Below are positions 46,889 to 54,907 of a stretch of DNA of 64,000 nt, piece by piece; within the stretch, counting starts at the first letter, position 1, and the number at the start of each line of letters is the position of its first letter. A program made the translations under genes and the position numbers. The notes beneath the pieces were generated by a model. It did not search any database, was not told where the DNA came from, and saw nothing but the letters and a program-made list of their open reading frames with translations. Source of the DNA: Crystallibacter sulfonylureivorans_A (GTDB lineage Bacteria; Actinomycetota; Actinomycetes; Actinomycetales; Micrococcaceae); contig NZ_JBLKRT010000007.1 of NCBI RefSeq assembly GCF_047607445.1, positions 1-64,000 on the forward strand. Reading direction: 5' to 3'.

Positions 46889-47382
46889 GGCTGACCCACC
46901 CCCATCTCGTCCAGTACCGACCGCAGGGCCTTCGCCGCGTAAAACGCCCGCGACTTCACCGTGCCCAGCGGAATGCCCAGCGACTGCGCGGCCTCAGCGG
47001 CAGTGAGCCGCTGGTAATGCAGGGCCACCACGATGTTGCGGTGGTCCGTGCTGATCCGTGCCAGGGCTTCCTCCATGACCACGCGCAGCAACAGCCGGTC
47101 AAACTGGTCTTCTTCAATGGCCGGCCCGTCCTCGCCCAGTTCGGCCTCTTCCGGCCTGCGGCTGCGGCGCCGGTAACCGTCGATGATGACGTGCCGGGCG
47201 GTCTGGTACAGGTAGCCGCGCATGTTCTCCGTTTCCGGGCCGCGTTTCCACACCCGCAGGATCGTTTCCTGGACAACGTCCTCCACTTGGTCCGCGTTGG
47301 AGGTGGCGGCGCGCACGAACCGCCGCAGCGCCGTGGCGTGCTCGCGGTAGAGGCGGGCCACAGCCTCGTCATCAAGTGACAC
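46885..47382 (-). CDS. ECF sigma factor (SigL-like)
   Basis: A 165-residue ECF sigma factor. Region 2 includes RFVRAATSNADQVEDVVQET and YLYQTARHVIIDGYRRRSRR; region 4 includes LTAAEAAQSLGIPLGTVKSR and AFYAAKALRSVLDEMG. The GTG start follows GGAGGAGG. An anti-sigma gene overlaps its 3' end. Upstream, a GAACC-N16-CGTC element on the same strand suggests autoregulation, and a facing element serves the divergent lipoprotein gene. Confidence 0.92.
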   Translation of the reverse strand: MSLDDEAVARLYREHATALRRFVRAATSNADQVEDVVQETILRVWKRGPETENMRGYLYQTARHVIIDGYRRRSRRPEEAELGEDGPAIEEDQFDRLLLRVVMEEALARISTDHRNIVVALHYQRLTAAEAAQSLGIPLGTVKSRAFYAAKALRSVLDEMGVGQP

Positions 47383-47468
47383 GGCCGCCTCCTCCCTGGA
47401 TGGGAACCGCCCTGCGTACTGCCCGTGGCCGGGTGTCCGGCGCGGTCCAGACTTCTTCTATACAGTAC

Positions 47469-47493
47469 GACGACGGCGGCGGCCTTCCGGTTC
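47469..47493 (-). promoter_or_regulatory. Predicted ECF promoter of the sigma gene
   Basis: On the minus strand GAACC (47493-47489), a 16-bp spacer and CGTC (47472-47469), about 85 nt before the GTG. Confidence 0.55.
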
Positions 47494-47539
47494 ATCCGGC
47501 CCGCAATCATCGGTGCGATATTTTCGACGGCCCGGCGTT

Positions 47540-47567
47540 GAACCATTGTGGGCGGGTGCGGCGTCTT
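47540..47567 (+). promoter_or_regulatory. Predicted ECF promoter of the lipoprotein gene
   Basis: GAACC (47540-47544), a 17-bp spacer and CGTCTT (47562-47567), about 70 nt before the ATG. It faces the matching element for the sigma gene 47 bp away. Confidence 0.6.
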
Positions 47568-47638
47568 TTGCCAATAGCGGGTCGCGCCCCGCGGCACCGC
47601 GCTCCGGGCAGCACCGGGGAGACGGCAAAGGAACCCTC

Positions 47639-48181
47639 ATGAAAATCACACAGACAGCCCGGGCCGCCCTGCTGGCCGCTGGCATGCTGGTCCTGGCCGG
47701 TTGCGGCGGCGGCTCAGGCACCGAACAGCCCGCCGCGACGCAGGCGCCGCCGGCGAGCGAATCCGGCATGGCGTCGGAATCGGCGTCCCCGCAGATGTCG
47801 GAGAGCGGGCAGGCCGGCAGCGAAATGGGCGCTGCCGACACGCTGGCCACCGCGGAGACCGATCTCGGCACCATCGTCGTGGACGGCAAGGGCATGACCG
47901 TCTACTACTTCACCAAAGATGTTCCCAACTCGGGCAAGAGCGCCTGCACCGGCGATTGCTTGGCCGCGTGGCCGCCGGTACTGGCCGAGACAGAGCCGAA
48001 GCTCGACGGGGTCACCGCCAAGGTGGGGCTCATCGACACCCCTGACGGCAAGAAGCAGGTCACGCTCAACGGCATGCCGATCTACTACTGGGCCCAGGAC
48101 AAGGCCCCCGGCGACACCACCGGGCAGGACGTGAACGAGGTCTGGTACGTAGTTGCCCCCAACGGAGACATGATCAAATAA
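47639..48181 (+). CDS. Secreted-repeat lipoprotein (COG4315/PF03640 type)
   Basis: Lipoprotein of 180 residues. The signal peptide ends in LAGC (Cys22), followed by a Ser/Glu/Met-rich linker. Two PF03640-type repeats follow: GTIVVDGKGMTVYYFTKD with ACTGDCLAAWPPV, and QVTLNGMPIYYWAQDKAPGD ending VWYVVAPNGDMIK. The two Cys in ACTGDC are conserved in the family. Function unknown. An AAGGAA site precedes the ATG. It is divergent from an ECF sigma/anti-sigma pair and has a matching ECF promoter. Confidence 0.92.
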   Translation: MKITQTARAALLAAGMLVLAGCGGGSGTEQPAATQAPPASESGMASESASPQMSESGQAGSEMGAADTLATAETDLGTIVVDGKGMTVYYFTKDVPNSGKSACTGDCLAAWPPVLAETEPKLDGVTAKVGLIDTPDGKKQVTLNGMPIYYWAQDKAPGDTTGQDVNEVWYVVAPNGDMIK

Positions 48182-48274
48182 CCCGAGCCGCCATCCGCCC
48201 GCAACTGCCCGGACGGGGACCGGGTGGCTGCGGGTCCCTCCCGGCGGCACGGCGGGCGGCGCCCCGAGAACGGA

Positions 48275-48694
48275 TCAACGCTGCGGGCGCCACACCATCA
48301 GTGCCTGGCTGCGCGGACGCGGCCGTTGGCCGCGGACCAGGCTGACCACATCTCCTGCCAGCCCCGCGGCGAACACGCGGCTGGAATCGGCACGGCGCTG
48401 TCGGGACACCAGTTCCTCGGACAGTTCCCGAACCTGGGCCTGCAGGGCAGCGACCTCATTCTGCAGTTGCAGGATCCGCTTGATCCCTTCCAGCGAAACG
48501 CCTTCCTGGGACAACCGCTGGACTTCGCGCAGCGTGTTGACGTCCTGCTGCGAATAGCGGCGCTGGCGGCCGCGCTGACGCGACGGGGAGACCAGGCCGA
48601 GTCGGTCATACTGGCGCAGGGTCTGCGGGTGCATGTCAGCCAGTTCGGCGGCCACGGAAATCACGAAAATCGGCGCATTCATATCTATACCCAC
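48275..48694 (-). CDS. hspR: HspR heat-shock repressor (MerR family)
   Basis: Represses chaperone genes by binding HAIR operators, with DnaK as corepressor in Streptomyces. The 139-residue protein has the MerR-type HTH FVISVAAELADMHPQTLRQY, then DRLGLVSPSRQRGRQRRYSQ and the coiled segment LQLQNEVAALQAQVRELSEE. The GTG at 48694 follows GGAGGGAG; an in-frame ATG four codons later is possible. It ends the dnaK-grpE-dnaJ operon, so repression feeds back on its own synthesis. HAIR sites lie before dnaK and clpB in this window. Confidence 0.95.
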   Translation of the reverse strand: MGIDMNAPIFVISVAAELADMHPQTLRQYDRLGLVSPSRQRGRQRRYSQQDVNTLREVQRLSQEGVSLEGIKRILQLQNEVAALQAQVRELSEELVSRQRRADSSRVFAAGLAGDVVSLVRGQRPRPRSQALMVWRPQR

Positions 48695-48762
48695 GGTGCT
48701 CTCCCTCCTGCGCTGCGCGCTTTTACCGCCCGGTCTTTCCGGTCTGCTGAAAAACCGGTCCG

Positions 48763-49728
48763 CTACAACCGCGCCTTGGCGGCAAGGTTGCCGCGCGGGT
48801 CCGATCCTGCTGTCGCCGCCGCGAAGGCGTTGACCGCTTCTTCTGCTTCCTTGCCAAGGTTCTGCGGGACCACCACATCGATGGTGACCAGCAGGTCGCC
48901 GGTGTTCTTCGAGGTCTTCACTCCGCGTCCCTTCACGCGCAGCGTCCGGCCGGAAGGCGTTCCGGCCGGCACCTTGACCTTGACGAATTCACCGGCCAGC
49001 GTCGGCACTTCGATCTGTGCTCCCAGGGCGGCTTCCGGGAAGGTTACCGGGACGTGGATCCGGATGTTGTCGCCGTCGCGCTGGAAGAAGGGGTGCGGCT
49101 TGACGTTGACGGTCACCATCAGGTCACCGGAGCCGGCCGGACCCGGCTGGCCCTTGCCGCGGACGCGGACCTTCTGCCCGTCCTTGATGCCGGCGGGAAT
49201 CCGCACATCGATGACCTCGCCGCTGGGCTCACGCAATCCGATGGTGGTGCCGTTGATCGAACCGGCAAAGGAGATGCTGGTGCTCGCGGTGCGGTCAGTT
49301 CCCTTGCGCGGCGGCTGCTGCTGGTAGCCACCGAAACCGCCGAACAGGTCGGCGAACTCCGGCGGCACGTTTCCGGCCGTGCTGGTCCGGGTGCGCGAAC
49401 CTTGGCCAAACAGGTTGCCGAAGATGTCCTCGAAGCCGCCGGCCCCGGGCCCGCCGGCACTGCCCGGCCCACCGGCGCTGAAGCGGGCGCCGCTGCCCAT
49501 CGCCCGGATCGCGTCGTATTGCTCGCGTTCCTCCGGGTCCGACAGGACGGAGTATGCCTCGGAGACATCCTTGAATTTTTTCTCCGACGCAGCGTCGCCC
49601 GAATTGGTGTCCGGGTGGTGCGTCCGGGCGAGTTTACGGTAGGCCTTCTTGATGTCGGCGTCGGACGCATCTTTGGAGACACCGAGGATCTTGTAGAAGT
49701 CCTTCTCGACCCAGTCCTGGCTAGCCAT
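48763..49728 (-). CDS. dnaJ: DnaJ co-chaperone lacking the zinc-finger domain
   Basis: Hsp40 partner of DnaK, 321 residues from the ATG at 49728. The J domain (about 8-70) has the HPD motif in ARTHHPDTN. A Gly/Phe-rich region with GGFEDIFGNLFGQG follows. The protein then passes straight to the substrate-binding C-terminal domains (ISFAGSINGTTIGL, GEVIDVRIPAGIKDGQKVRV). It has no CxxCxGxG repeats, so it is a type II (CbpA-like) DnaJ. GGAGGCG precedes the start. A strong hairpin separates it from grpE upstream. Confidence 0.94.
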   Translation of the reverse strand: MASQDWVEKDFYKILGVSKDASDADIKKAYRKLARTHHPDTNSGDAASEKKFKDVSEAYSVLSDPEEREQYDAIRAMGSGARFSAGGPGSAGGPGAGGFEDIFGNLFGQGSRTRTSTAGNVPPEFADLFGGFGGYQQQPPRKGTDRTASTSISFAGSINGTTIGLREPSGEVIDVRIPAGIKDGQKVRVRGKGQPGPAGSGDLMVTVNVKPHPFFQRDGDNIRIHVPVTFPEAALGAQIEVPTLAGEFVKVKVPAGTPSGRTLRVKGRGVKTSKNTGDLLVTIDVVVPQNLGKEAEEAVNAFAAATAGSDPRGNLAAKARL

Positions 49729-49779
49729 GCAGGCGCCTCCTTTCAGTTTCACAAAGTCTATGGGCCTTCCGGCCCGGAC

Positions 49780-49823
49780 GATGACGGGTTGGCTTCCGGC
49801 GGACCGGAAACCAACCCGTCATC
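49780..49823 (-). promoter_or_regulatory. Intraoperonic hairpin between grpE and dnaJ
   Basis: A perfect 13-bp stem (GATGACGGGTTGG, 49780-49792, with 49811-49823) contains an inner TTCCGG/CCGGAA stem. No U-tract follows on the minus strand. It could act as a partial terminator or an mRNA processing or stability element. Confidence 0.65.
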
Positions 49824-49855
49824 TGTTCTCAGGCGTCACGGCACCCTCGCGGGTG

Positions 49856-50512
49856 TCATTCTGCCGGTACTGCCACCACTACCTGGGCGGCGCGCAGCAC
49901 GCGGTCGCCCGAGCGGTAGCCCAGACGCAGGATCTGGCTGACCGAGTCCACCTCCACGTTGGCGTCTGGCTGCTGCATCAGGGCCTCGTGGATGTTCGGG
50001 TCGAACTCCACGCCGGTCTCCTCGATGCGGGTCAGGCCGTAGGTCTTGAGTACGCCGTCCAGCTTGGTGGCAATGGCAGCGAACGGGCCGTCGGCCAGGT
50101 CGCCGTGCTGGCGTGCCGCGTCGATGTCATCCAGGACCGGAAGCAGCGAGTTCATCACGCCGATGACCGCCATTTCCCCGGCTACCGCGCGGTCGCGTTC
50201 CACCCGCTTGCGGTAGTTCACGTACTCGGCCTGCAGCCGGAGCAGATCGTTCCTGAGCTCCTCGGCTTCCTGCGACGTGGTGCCCTGGGCGACGGACTCC
50301 CCCGCCGGGACCTCGGCCCCGTTGAGGATCTCCTCTGCCTGGGCCAGCGCGTCCGCGTCGGCGCCGGCTGCGGGAGCTGTTCCCGCGGCCTGGTCCGCGT
50401 CGCCGCTACCGGCAGCAGCTCCGCGGACCTTGCCGGTCTCCGGATCGATCTTGCGGTTGTCGCGGAAGTTCACCGGCTCTGACTGGTGTTCTTCTTCGTT
50501 ACCGTTGGCCAT
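49856..50512 (-). CDS. grpE: GrpE nucleotide exchange factor
   Basis: Releases ADP from DnaK. The 218-residue protein has a disordered N-terminal region, then the coiled-coil ELRNDLLRLQAEYVNYRKRV near 88-107 and the C-terminal beta domain with VGVEFDPNIHEALMQ-like ETGVEFDPNIHEALMQQPDA and GYRSGDRVLRAAQVVVA. The ATG lies 2 bp after the dnaK stop codon, so the two are tightly coupled. A long hairpin follows it before dnaJ. Confidence 0.95.
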   Translation of the reverse strand: MANGNEEEHQSEPVNFRDNRKIDPETGKVRGAAAGSGDADQAAGTAPAAGADADALAQAEEILNGAEVPAGESVAQGTTSQEAEELRNDLLRLQAEYVNYRKRVERDRAVAGEMAVIGVMNSLLPVLDDIDAARQHGDLADGPFAAIATKLDGVLKTYGLTRIEETGVEFDPNIHEALMQQPDANVEVDSVSQILRLGYRSGDRVLRAAQVVVAVPAE

Positions 50513-50514
50513 GG

Positions 50515-52386
50515 TTACTTCTTCTCGTCTTCCTCGTCGACCACTTCCGCGTCCACGATGTCCTCGTCGGCGCCGGCCTCGGAGGCCCCGTCACCGGCGG
50601 GTGCTCCATCGGCACCGGCGGCGCCGGATGCCTGGGCCTGCGAGTAGATGGCCTCGCCCAGCTTGGTCTGGGACGCCTGAAGCTTCTCGAACGCGGCCTT
50701 GACCTCGTCGTCGTTGTCCTGCTTTTCCAGGGCGGACTTCAGGGCGTCGACGTCGGCCTTGACCTCGGTCTTGACCTCTTCCGGCAGCTTGTCGTCATTG
50801 TCGGCGAGCAGTTTGTCGACGGAGTAGGCCATCTGCTCTGCCGAGTTACGGATGTCGGCTGCCTCGCGGCGCTTCTTGTCCTCGGCAGCGTGCTCTTCGG
50901 CTTCACGGACCATGCGGTCAATGTCGTCCTTGGACAGCGCGGTGCCGCCGGTAATGGTCATCGACTGCTCGGCGCCGGTGCCCTTGTCCTTGGCGGACAC
51001 GTGCACAATGCCGTTGGCGTCGATGTCGAAGGTGACCTCGACCTGGGGCACGCCGCGCGGGGCGGGGGCGATGCCGGTCAGTTCGAAGGTGCCCAGCGGC
51101 TTGTTGTCGCGGGTGAACTCGCGCTCGCCCTGGAAGACCTGGATGGCCACGGACGGCTGGTTGTCGTCAGCAGTGGTGAAGGTCTCGGACCGCTTGGTCG
51201 GGATCGCCGTGTTGCGCTCGATCAGGTGCGTCATGATGCCGCCCTTGGTCTCGATGCCCAGCGACAGCGGGGTGACGTCGATCAGCAGGACGTCCTTGCG
51301 CTCGCCCTTCAGGACGCCGGCCTGCAGGGCGGCGCCCACGGCCACGACCTCGTCCGGGTTCACGCCCTTGTTCGGCTCCTTGCCGCCGGCCATTTCCTTG
51401 ACCAGGTCAACAACTGCCGGCATGCGGGTGGAGCCGCCCACCAGGACAATGTGGTCGATGTCGGAAACCTTGATGCCGGCTTCCTTGATGACGTCGTGGA
51501 ACGGCTTCTTGGTCCGGTCCAGCAGGTCCTTGGTCAGGTCCTGGAACTTCGCACGGCTGAGGTGCTCGTCCAGGTGCACCGGGCCCTCCGGGGTGACCGA
51601 GAGGTACTGCAGCGAAATGTTGGTGGAGGAGGCAGAGGAGAGTTCCTTCTTGGCCTGCTCGGCTGCTTCCTTCAGGCGCTGCAGGGCGATCTTGTCCTTG
51701 GACAGGTCGGCGCCCTTGGCCTTCGCCTGCTGCAGCAGGAAGTCGACGACGCGCTGGTCCCAGTCGTCGCCGCCGAGCCGGTTGTCGCCCGCGGTGGCGC
51801 GGACCTGGATGGTGGAGAAGTCATCCTCGTCCTTGCCGACTTCCAGCAGGGACACGTCGAAGGTGCCGCCACCGAGGTCGAAGACCAGGATGAGCTCGTC
51901 TTCCTTGCCCTTGTCCAGGCCGTAGGCCAGTGCGGCAGCGGTCGGCTCGTTCACGATGCGCAGCACATTGAGGCCGGCAATTTCGCCGGCTTCCTTGGTG
52001 GACTGGCGCTCGGCGTCGTTGAAGTACGCCGGCACGGTGATCACTGCGTCGGTGACCTTCTCGCCCAAGTAGGACTCGGCGTCGTGCTTGAGCTTCTGCA
52101 GCACACGGGCCGAGATTTCCTGGGCGGTGTAGTTCTTGCCGTCGATCTCGACCTTCCAGTCGGTGCCCATGTGGCGCTTGACCGAGGAGATGGTGCGCTC
52201 GATGTTGTTCACGGCCTGGCGCTTGGCGATCTCGCCGACCAGAACCTCACCGGACTTGGAAAAAGCAACAACGGACGGAGTGGTGCGGCCACCCTCGGCG
52301 TTGGCGATAACGGTGGGTTCGCCACCTTCCAGAACAGAGACAACGGAGTTGGTGGTTCCGAGGTCGATACCTACTGCACGAGACAT
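50515..52386 (-). CDS. dnaK: DnaK (Hsp70) chaperone
   Basis: Main Hsp70 chaperone, 623 residues. Phosphate-1 motif GIDLGTTNSVVSVLEGGEPT is at the N-terminus, the second phosphate loop is VFDLGGGTFDVSLLE near 172-186, and the adenosine motif is IVLVGGSTRMPAVVDLV near 310. The lid ends in an acidic VDAEVVDEEDEKK tail. AAGGAAGG precedes the ATG. It heads the dnaK-grpE-dnaJ-hspR operon, driven by a strong promoter next to an HspR operator. Confidence 0.98.
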   Translation of the reverse strand: MSRAVGIDLGTTNSVVSVLEGGEPTVIANAEGGRTTPSVVAFSKSGEVLVGEIAKRQAVNNIERTISSVKRHMGTDWKVEIDGKNYTAQEISARVLQKLKHDAESYLGEKVTDAVITVPAYFNDAERQSTKEAGEIAGLNVLRIVNEPTAAALAYGLDKGKEDELILVFDLGGGTFDVSLLEVGKDEDDFSTIQVRATAGDNRLGGDDWDQRVVDFLLQQAKAKGADLSKDKIALQRLKEAAEQAKKELSSASSTNISLQYLSVTPEGPVHLDEHLSRAKFQDLTKDLLDRTKKPFHDVIKEAGIKVSDIDHIVLVGGSTRMPAVVDLVKEMAGGKEPNKGVNPDEVVAVGAALQAGVLKGERKDVLLIDVTPLSLGIETKGGIMTHLIERNTAIPTKRSETFTTADDNQPSVAIQVFQGEREFTRDNKPLGTFELTGIAPAPRGVPQVEVTFDIDANGIVHVSAKDKGTGAEQSMTITGGTALSKDDIDRMVREAEEHAAEDKKRREAADIRNSAEQMAYSVDKLLADNDDKLPEEVKTEVKADVDALKSALEKQDNDDEVKAAFEKLQASQTKLGEAIYSQAQASGAAGADGAPAGDGASEAGADEDIVDAEVVDEEDEKK

Positions 52387-52498
52387 ACGCGTGTCCTTCC
52401 TTTGCGGCCGCAGCGGCGGCCTTGTTCACTGTGGCGGCCCACTCACCGGTACTGGACCGACGGCCGCCGCAGGGGCGGCAGCCTGTTGAGCCTTCTGC

Positions 52499-52556
52499 AC
52501 TCAAGTTTACTCGGCCAGGAAACTTTGTCAATCAAGTTGAGCGTACTTGGCTCAAC
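52499..52556 (-). promoter_or_regulatory. HAIR operator and promoter of the dnaK operon
   Basis: On the minus strand, GTTGAGC-N7-GCTCAAC (52556-52536) is a HAIR-like inverted repeat directly upstream of TTGACA (52531-52526), a 16-bp spacer and TAAACT (52509-52504). A further half-site, CTTGAGT (52505-52499), overlaps the end of the -10. The operator aligns with that of clpB over TTGAGn-N7-nCTCAACTTTCA. Confidence 0.87.
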
Positions 52557-52581
52557 TTTCACACAGGGCCGGGAGACGGCA

Positions 52582-52620
52582 ACGGCGGGGGTCGCCGGCA
52601 ACCGCCCCGACCCCCGCCGT
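52582..52620 (-). terminator. Terminator after the MMPL gene
   Basis: A perfect 12-bp stem (ACGGCGGGGGTC, 52582-52593, with 52609-52620) lies 26 bp beyond the MMPL stop codon on the leftward path and upstream of the dnaK promoter. Confidence 0.75.
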
Positions 52621-52645
52621 GCCGCATCGGCCCGCGAAACGCCGG

Positions 52646-54790
52646 TCAGTCCGCGGAGTACCCGCTGCCCGCCGCGACCAACTCGCGCTCCTGGGACTCC
52701 TTCCGGGCCAGCTTGGACGGCCACCAGATCTTCGGCCCGATGTCGTAGGACAGCGCCGGGATCAGCAGCGAGCGCACCAGCACGGTATCCAGCAGGACAC
52801 CGAATGCCACGATGAACGCGAGCTGGCCCAGGAACAGGATCGGGATCACGCCGAGGGCGGCAAACGTCGCCGCCAGCACCACCCCGGCCGAGGTGATGAC
52901 ACCGCCGGTGGAGCCCAGGCCGCGCAGGATGCCCGGCCGGGTGCCCAGCCGCAGCGATTCTTCGCGCACCCGGGTCATCAGGAAGATGTTGTAGTCGATC
53001 CCCAGCGCCACCAGGAAGACGAAGCCGTACAGCGGCACCGAGGCATCCGCTCCCGGGAACCCGAACACATGGTTGAAGACCAGCGCGGAAACCCCCAGCG
53101 CGGTCAGGTAGGACAGCGCCACGGACAGGATCAGCAGCACCGGCGCCAGGATGGAGCGCAGCAGCAGGATCAGGATGACCAGGATGACGCCCAGCACCAT
53201 CGGCGTGATCTTCAGCAGGTCCGCCTGCGCCGTGACATTCGTATCCAGCGCCACCGCGGTGACGCCGCCAACGAGCGCCTGCGGATCTGCGGAGTCCAGT
53301 GCGGTGCGCAGGTCGGCTACGGTCGCTTCGGCCGCATCGGAATCCGGTACGTCCTGCAGCGTCGCGTTGATCATCACCCGGCCGTCCAGTTCCACCACCT
53401 GGTCGCTGCGGGTGAAAAACTCGGCGGAGGCAACCCCGTCCTCGCTGCGGACCAGCTCCAGCACCTGCTCCCGCTTGTTGCTGTCGGTGACAACAACGGC
53501 GGGACTGCCCGCGCCGTCGTCGAAGTGCCGGACCAAGGCATCCTGCCCGTCCGCGGAGTCGGTTTTCACCAACACCAGCTCCGACTGCGGGACACCGTGC
53601 GCCTGCAACTGCAGCACGCCCAACGCCCCGGCGGCCAGCAGCAGCACCGAAACCAGCCAGGTGGCCCGGGGCATCCTGGCCACCAGATTGGCCACCCGGA
53701 GCCACAGCCCGCGCAGGCCCTCGGTGCCCGGCACGGAGTTTTCCGGCCGCGCGGCGTGGACGTGGTGTCCCGGGCGGGGCACGATGGGCCAAAAGGCGCT
53801 GCGGCCGGTCAACAGCAGCACCGCGGGCAGGAAGGTCAGCGCCGCCAGCACCGCGAACACAATGCCAATGGCAGCGATCGGCCCCAGGCTGCGGTTGGAG
53901 TTCAGGTCGGAGAACAGCAGGCACAACAGCGCCAGGATCACTGTGGCGCCGGACGCGGCGATCGGCTCGACCGCGCCACGGTAGGCGGTCTTCATCGCGG
54001 CCCACTTCAACTCCTGCTCGCCCAGCGCCTCGCGATAGCGGGCCGTCAGCAGCAACGCGTAGTCAGTGGCGGCGCCGATCACCAGGATGAACAGGATGCC
54101 TTGGCTCTGGCCGCTGAGCTGAATCCACCCCTGCAGGGCAAACCAGTACACCACCAGGATCGCCGCGCATAGGGCGAACACCGAGGTCAGCAGCACCAGG
54201 AACGGCAGCAGGAGCGCGCGGTAGACCAGCAGCAGGATCACGAAGACCGCGCCCAGTGCCACCGCCAGCAACAATCCATCAATGCCGCCGAAAGCCTCCA
54301 CCAGGTCGGCGATGAACCCGGCCGGACCGGTCACGTAGCCGGTGGCGGAACCGGGGAGCTCGGCCGCCAGCACCGCGCGCAGGTCGGTGACCACGTCGCC
54401 GGCGTCCAGGTCCTCCGGCACCGGCACGATGAACTGCACCGCTTCGAAGTCTTCGGACGGGATGGGCCCCACCACTTGATTGGCGCCGCCGCTCTCCAGA
54501 CCGGCCGCCTCCGCCAGCTGTTCGCCCAGCGGGGCGTAGTCCGCCAGCTGCTGCGGCTGGATCGGCTGATCAAATTCGACGACGACGATGGCCGGCACGG
54601 CGTCCGAGTCACGGAAACGCTCCTGCCATTCACCTGCCGTGGTGGACTCGGCACTGGCCGGCAGGAATCCGGCCTGGTCGTTGGTGGAGACATCGGAGAG
54701 CTTGCCGAAAGTCGGCCCGCCAAGGCCGGCGGCGGCGAGCCAGGCCACCACCACCAAGGCGGGTAAGAGCATTCTGAACCAGCGGGCCAT
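52646..54790 (-). CDS. MMPL-family transporter
   Basis: RND-type membrane exporter of 714 residues from the ATG at 54790, which follows AAGGA. It has twelve predicted helices in two halves, each with a large outer loop after its first helix. Typical MMPL segments are FILVIGAATDYALLLTARYR in the first half and LVALGIDYNIFLMTRVREES in the second, each with the proton-relay Asp-Tyr pair. Substrates in the family range from lipids to drugs. A divergent MarR regulator and a shared operator suggest induction by a small molecule. Confidence 0.92.
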   Translation of the reverse strand: MARWFRMLLPALVVVAWLAAAGLGGPTFGKLSDVSTNDQAGFLPASAESTTAGEWQERFRDSDAVPAIVVVEFDQPIQPQQLADYAPLGEQLAEAAGLESGGANQVVGPIPSEDFEAVQFIVPVPEDLDAGDVVTDLRAVLAAELPGSATGYVTGPAGFIADLVEAFGGIDGLLLAVALGAVFVILLLVYRALLLPFLVLLTSVFALCAAILVVYWFALQGWIQLSGQSQGILFILVIGAATDYALLLTARYREALGEQELKWAAMKTAYRGAVEPIAASGATVILALLCLLFSDLNSNRSLGPIAAIGIVFAVLAALTFLPAVLLLTGRSAFWPIVPRPGHHVHAARPENSVPGTEGLRGLWLRVANLVARMPRATWLVSVLLLAAGALGVLQLQAHGVPQSELVLVKTDSADGQDALVRHFDDGAGSPAVVVTDSNKREQVLELVRSEDGVASAEFFTRSDQVVELDGRVMINATLQDVPDSDAAEATVADLRTALDSADPQALVGGVTAVALDTNVTAQADLLKITPMVLGVILVILILLLRSILAPVLLILSVALSYLTALGVSALVFNHVFGFPGADASVPLYGFVFLVALGIDYNIFLMTRVREESLRLGTRPGILRGLGSTGGVITSAGVVLAATFAALGVIPILFLGQLAFIVAFGVLLDTVLVRSLLIPALSYDIGPKIWWPSKLARKESQERELVAAGSGYSAD

Positions 54791-54825
54791 GGGATCGGTC
54801 CTTCGGAATCTAGGCAGCGAAAACA

Positions 54826-54845
54826 AACTCCACTATAGAGTAGTT
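54826..54845. promoter_or_regulatory. MarR-type operator overlapping MMPL promoter
   Basis: AACTnCnCTATAGnGnAGTT is an imperfect 20-bp palindrome. It covers TATAGT (54837-54832 on the minus strand), the probable -10 of the MMPL gene. Two further half-sites (TAGTTC and GAACTA) lie at about 54841-54876 before the marR gene. Confidence 0.6.
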
Positions 54846-54907
54846 CCATGCTGGAGATAAACACCTGGTGAACTATCCTGTGGAGGGGTGAAGGAAAGGA
54901 GGGCCAG

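Noticed and set aside
50890..52815. 641-codon open frame antisense to dnaK
   Set aside because: Low-complexity Gly/Val/Leu translation that also crosses the dnaK promoter and operator.
52443..54005. 520-codon minus-strand frame overlapping the MMPL gene in another frame
   Set aside because: The in-frame MMPL protein has clear transporter motifs; this one is Gly/Ala/Arg-rich and would read through the dnaK promoter.
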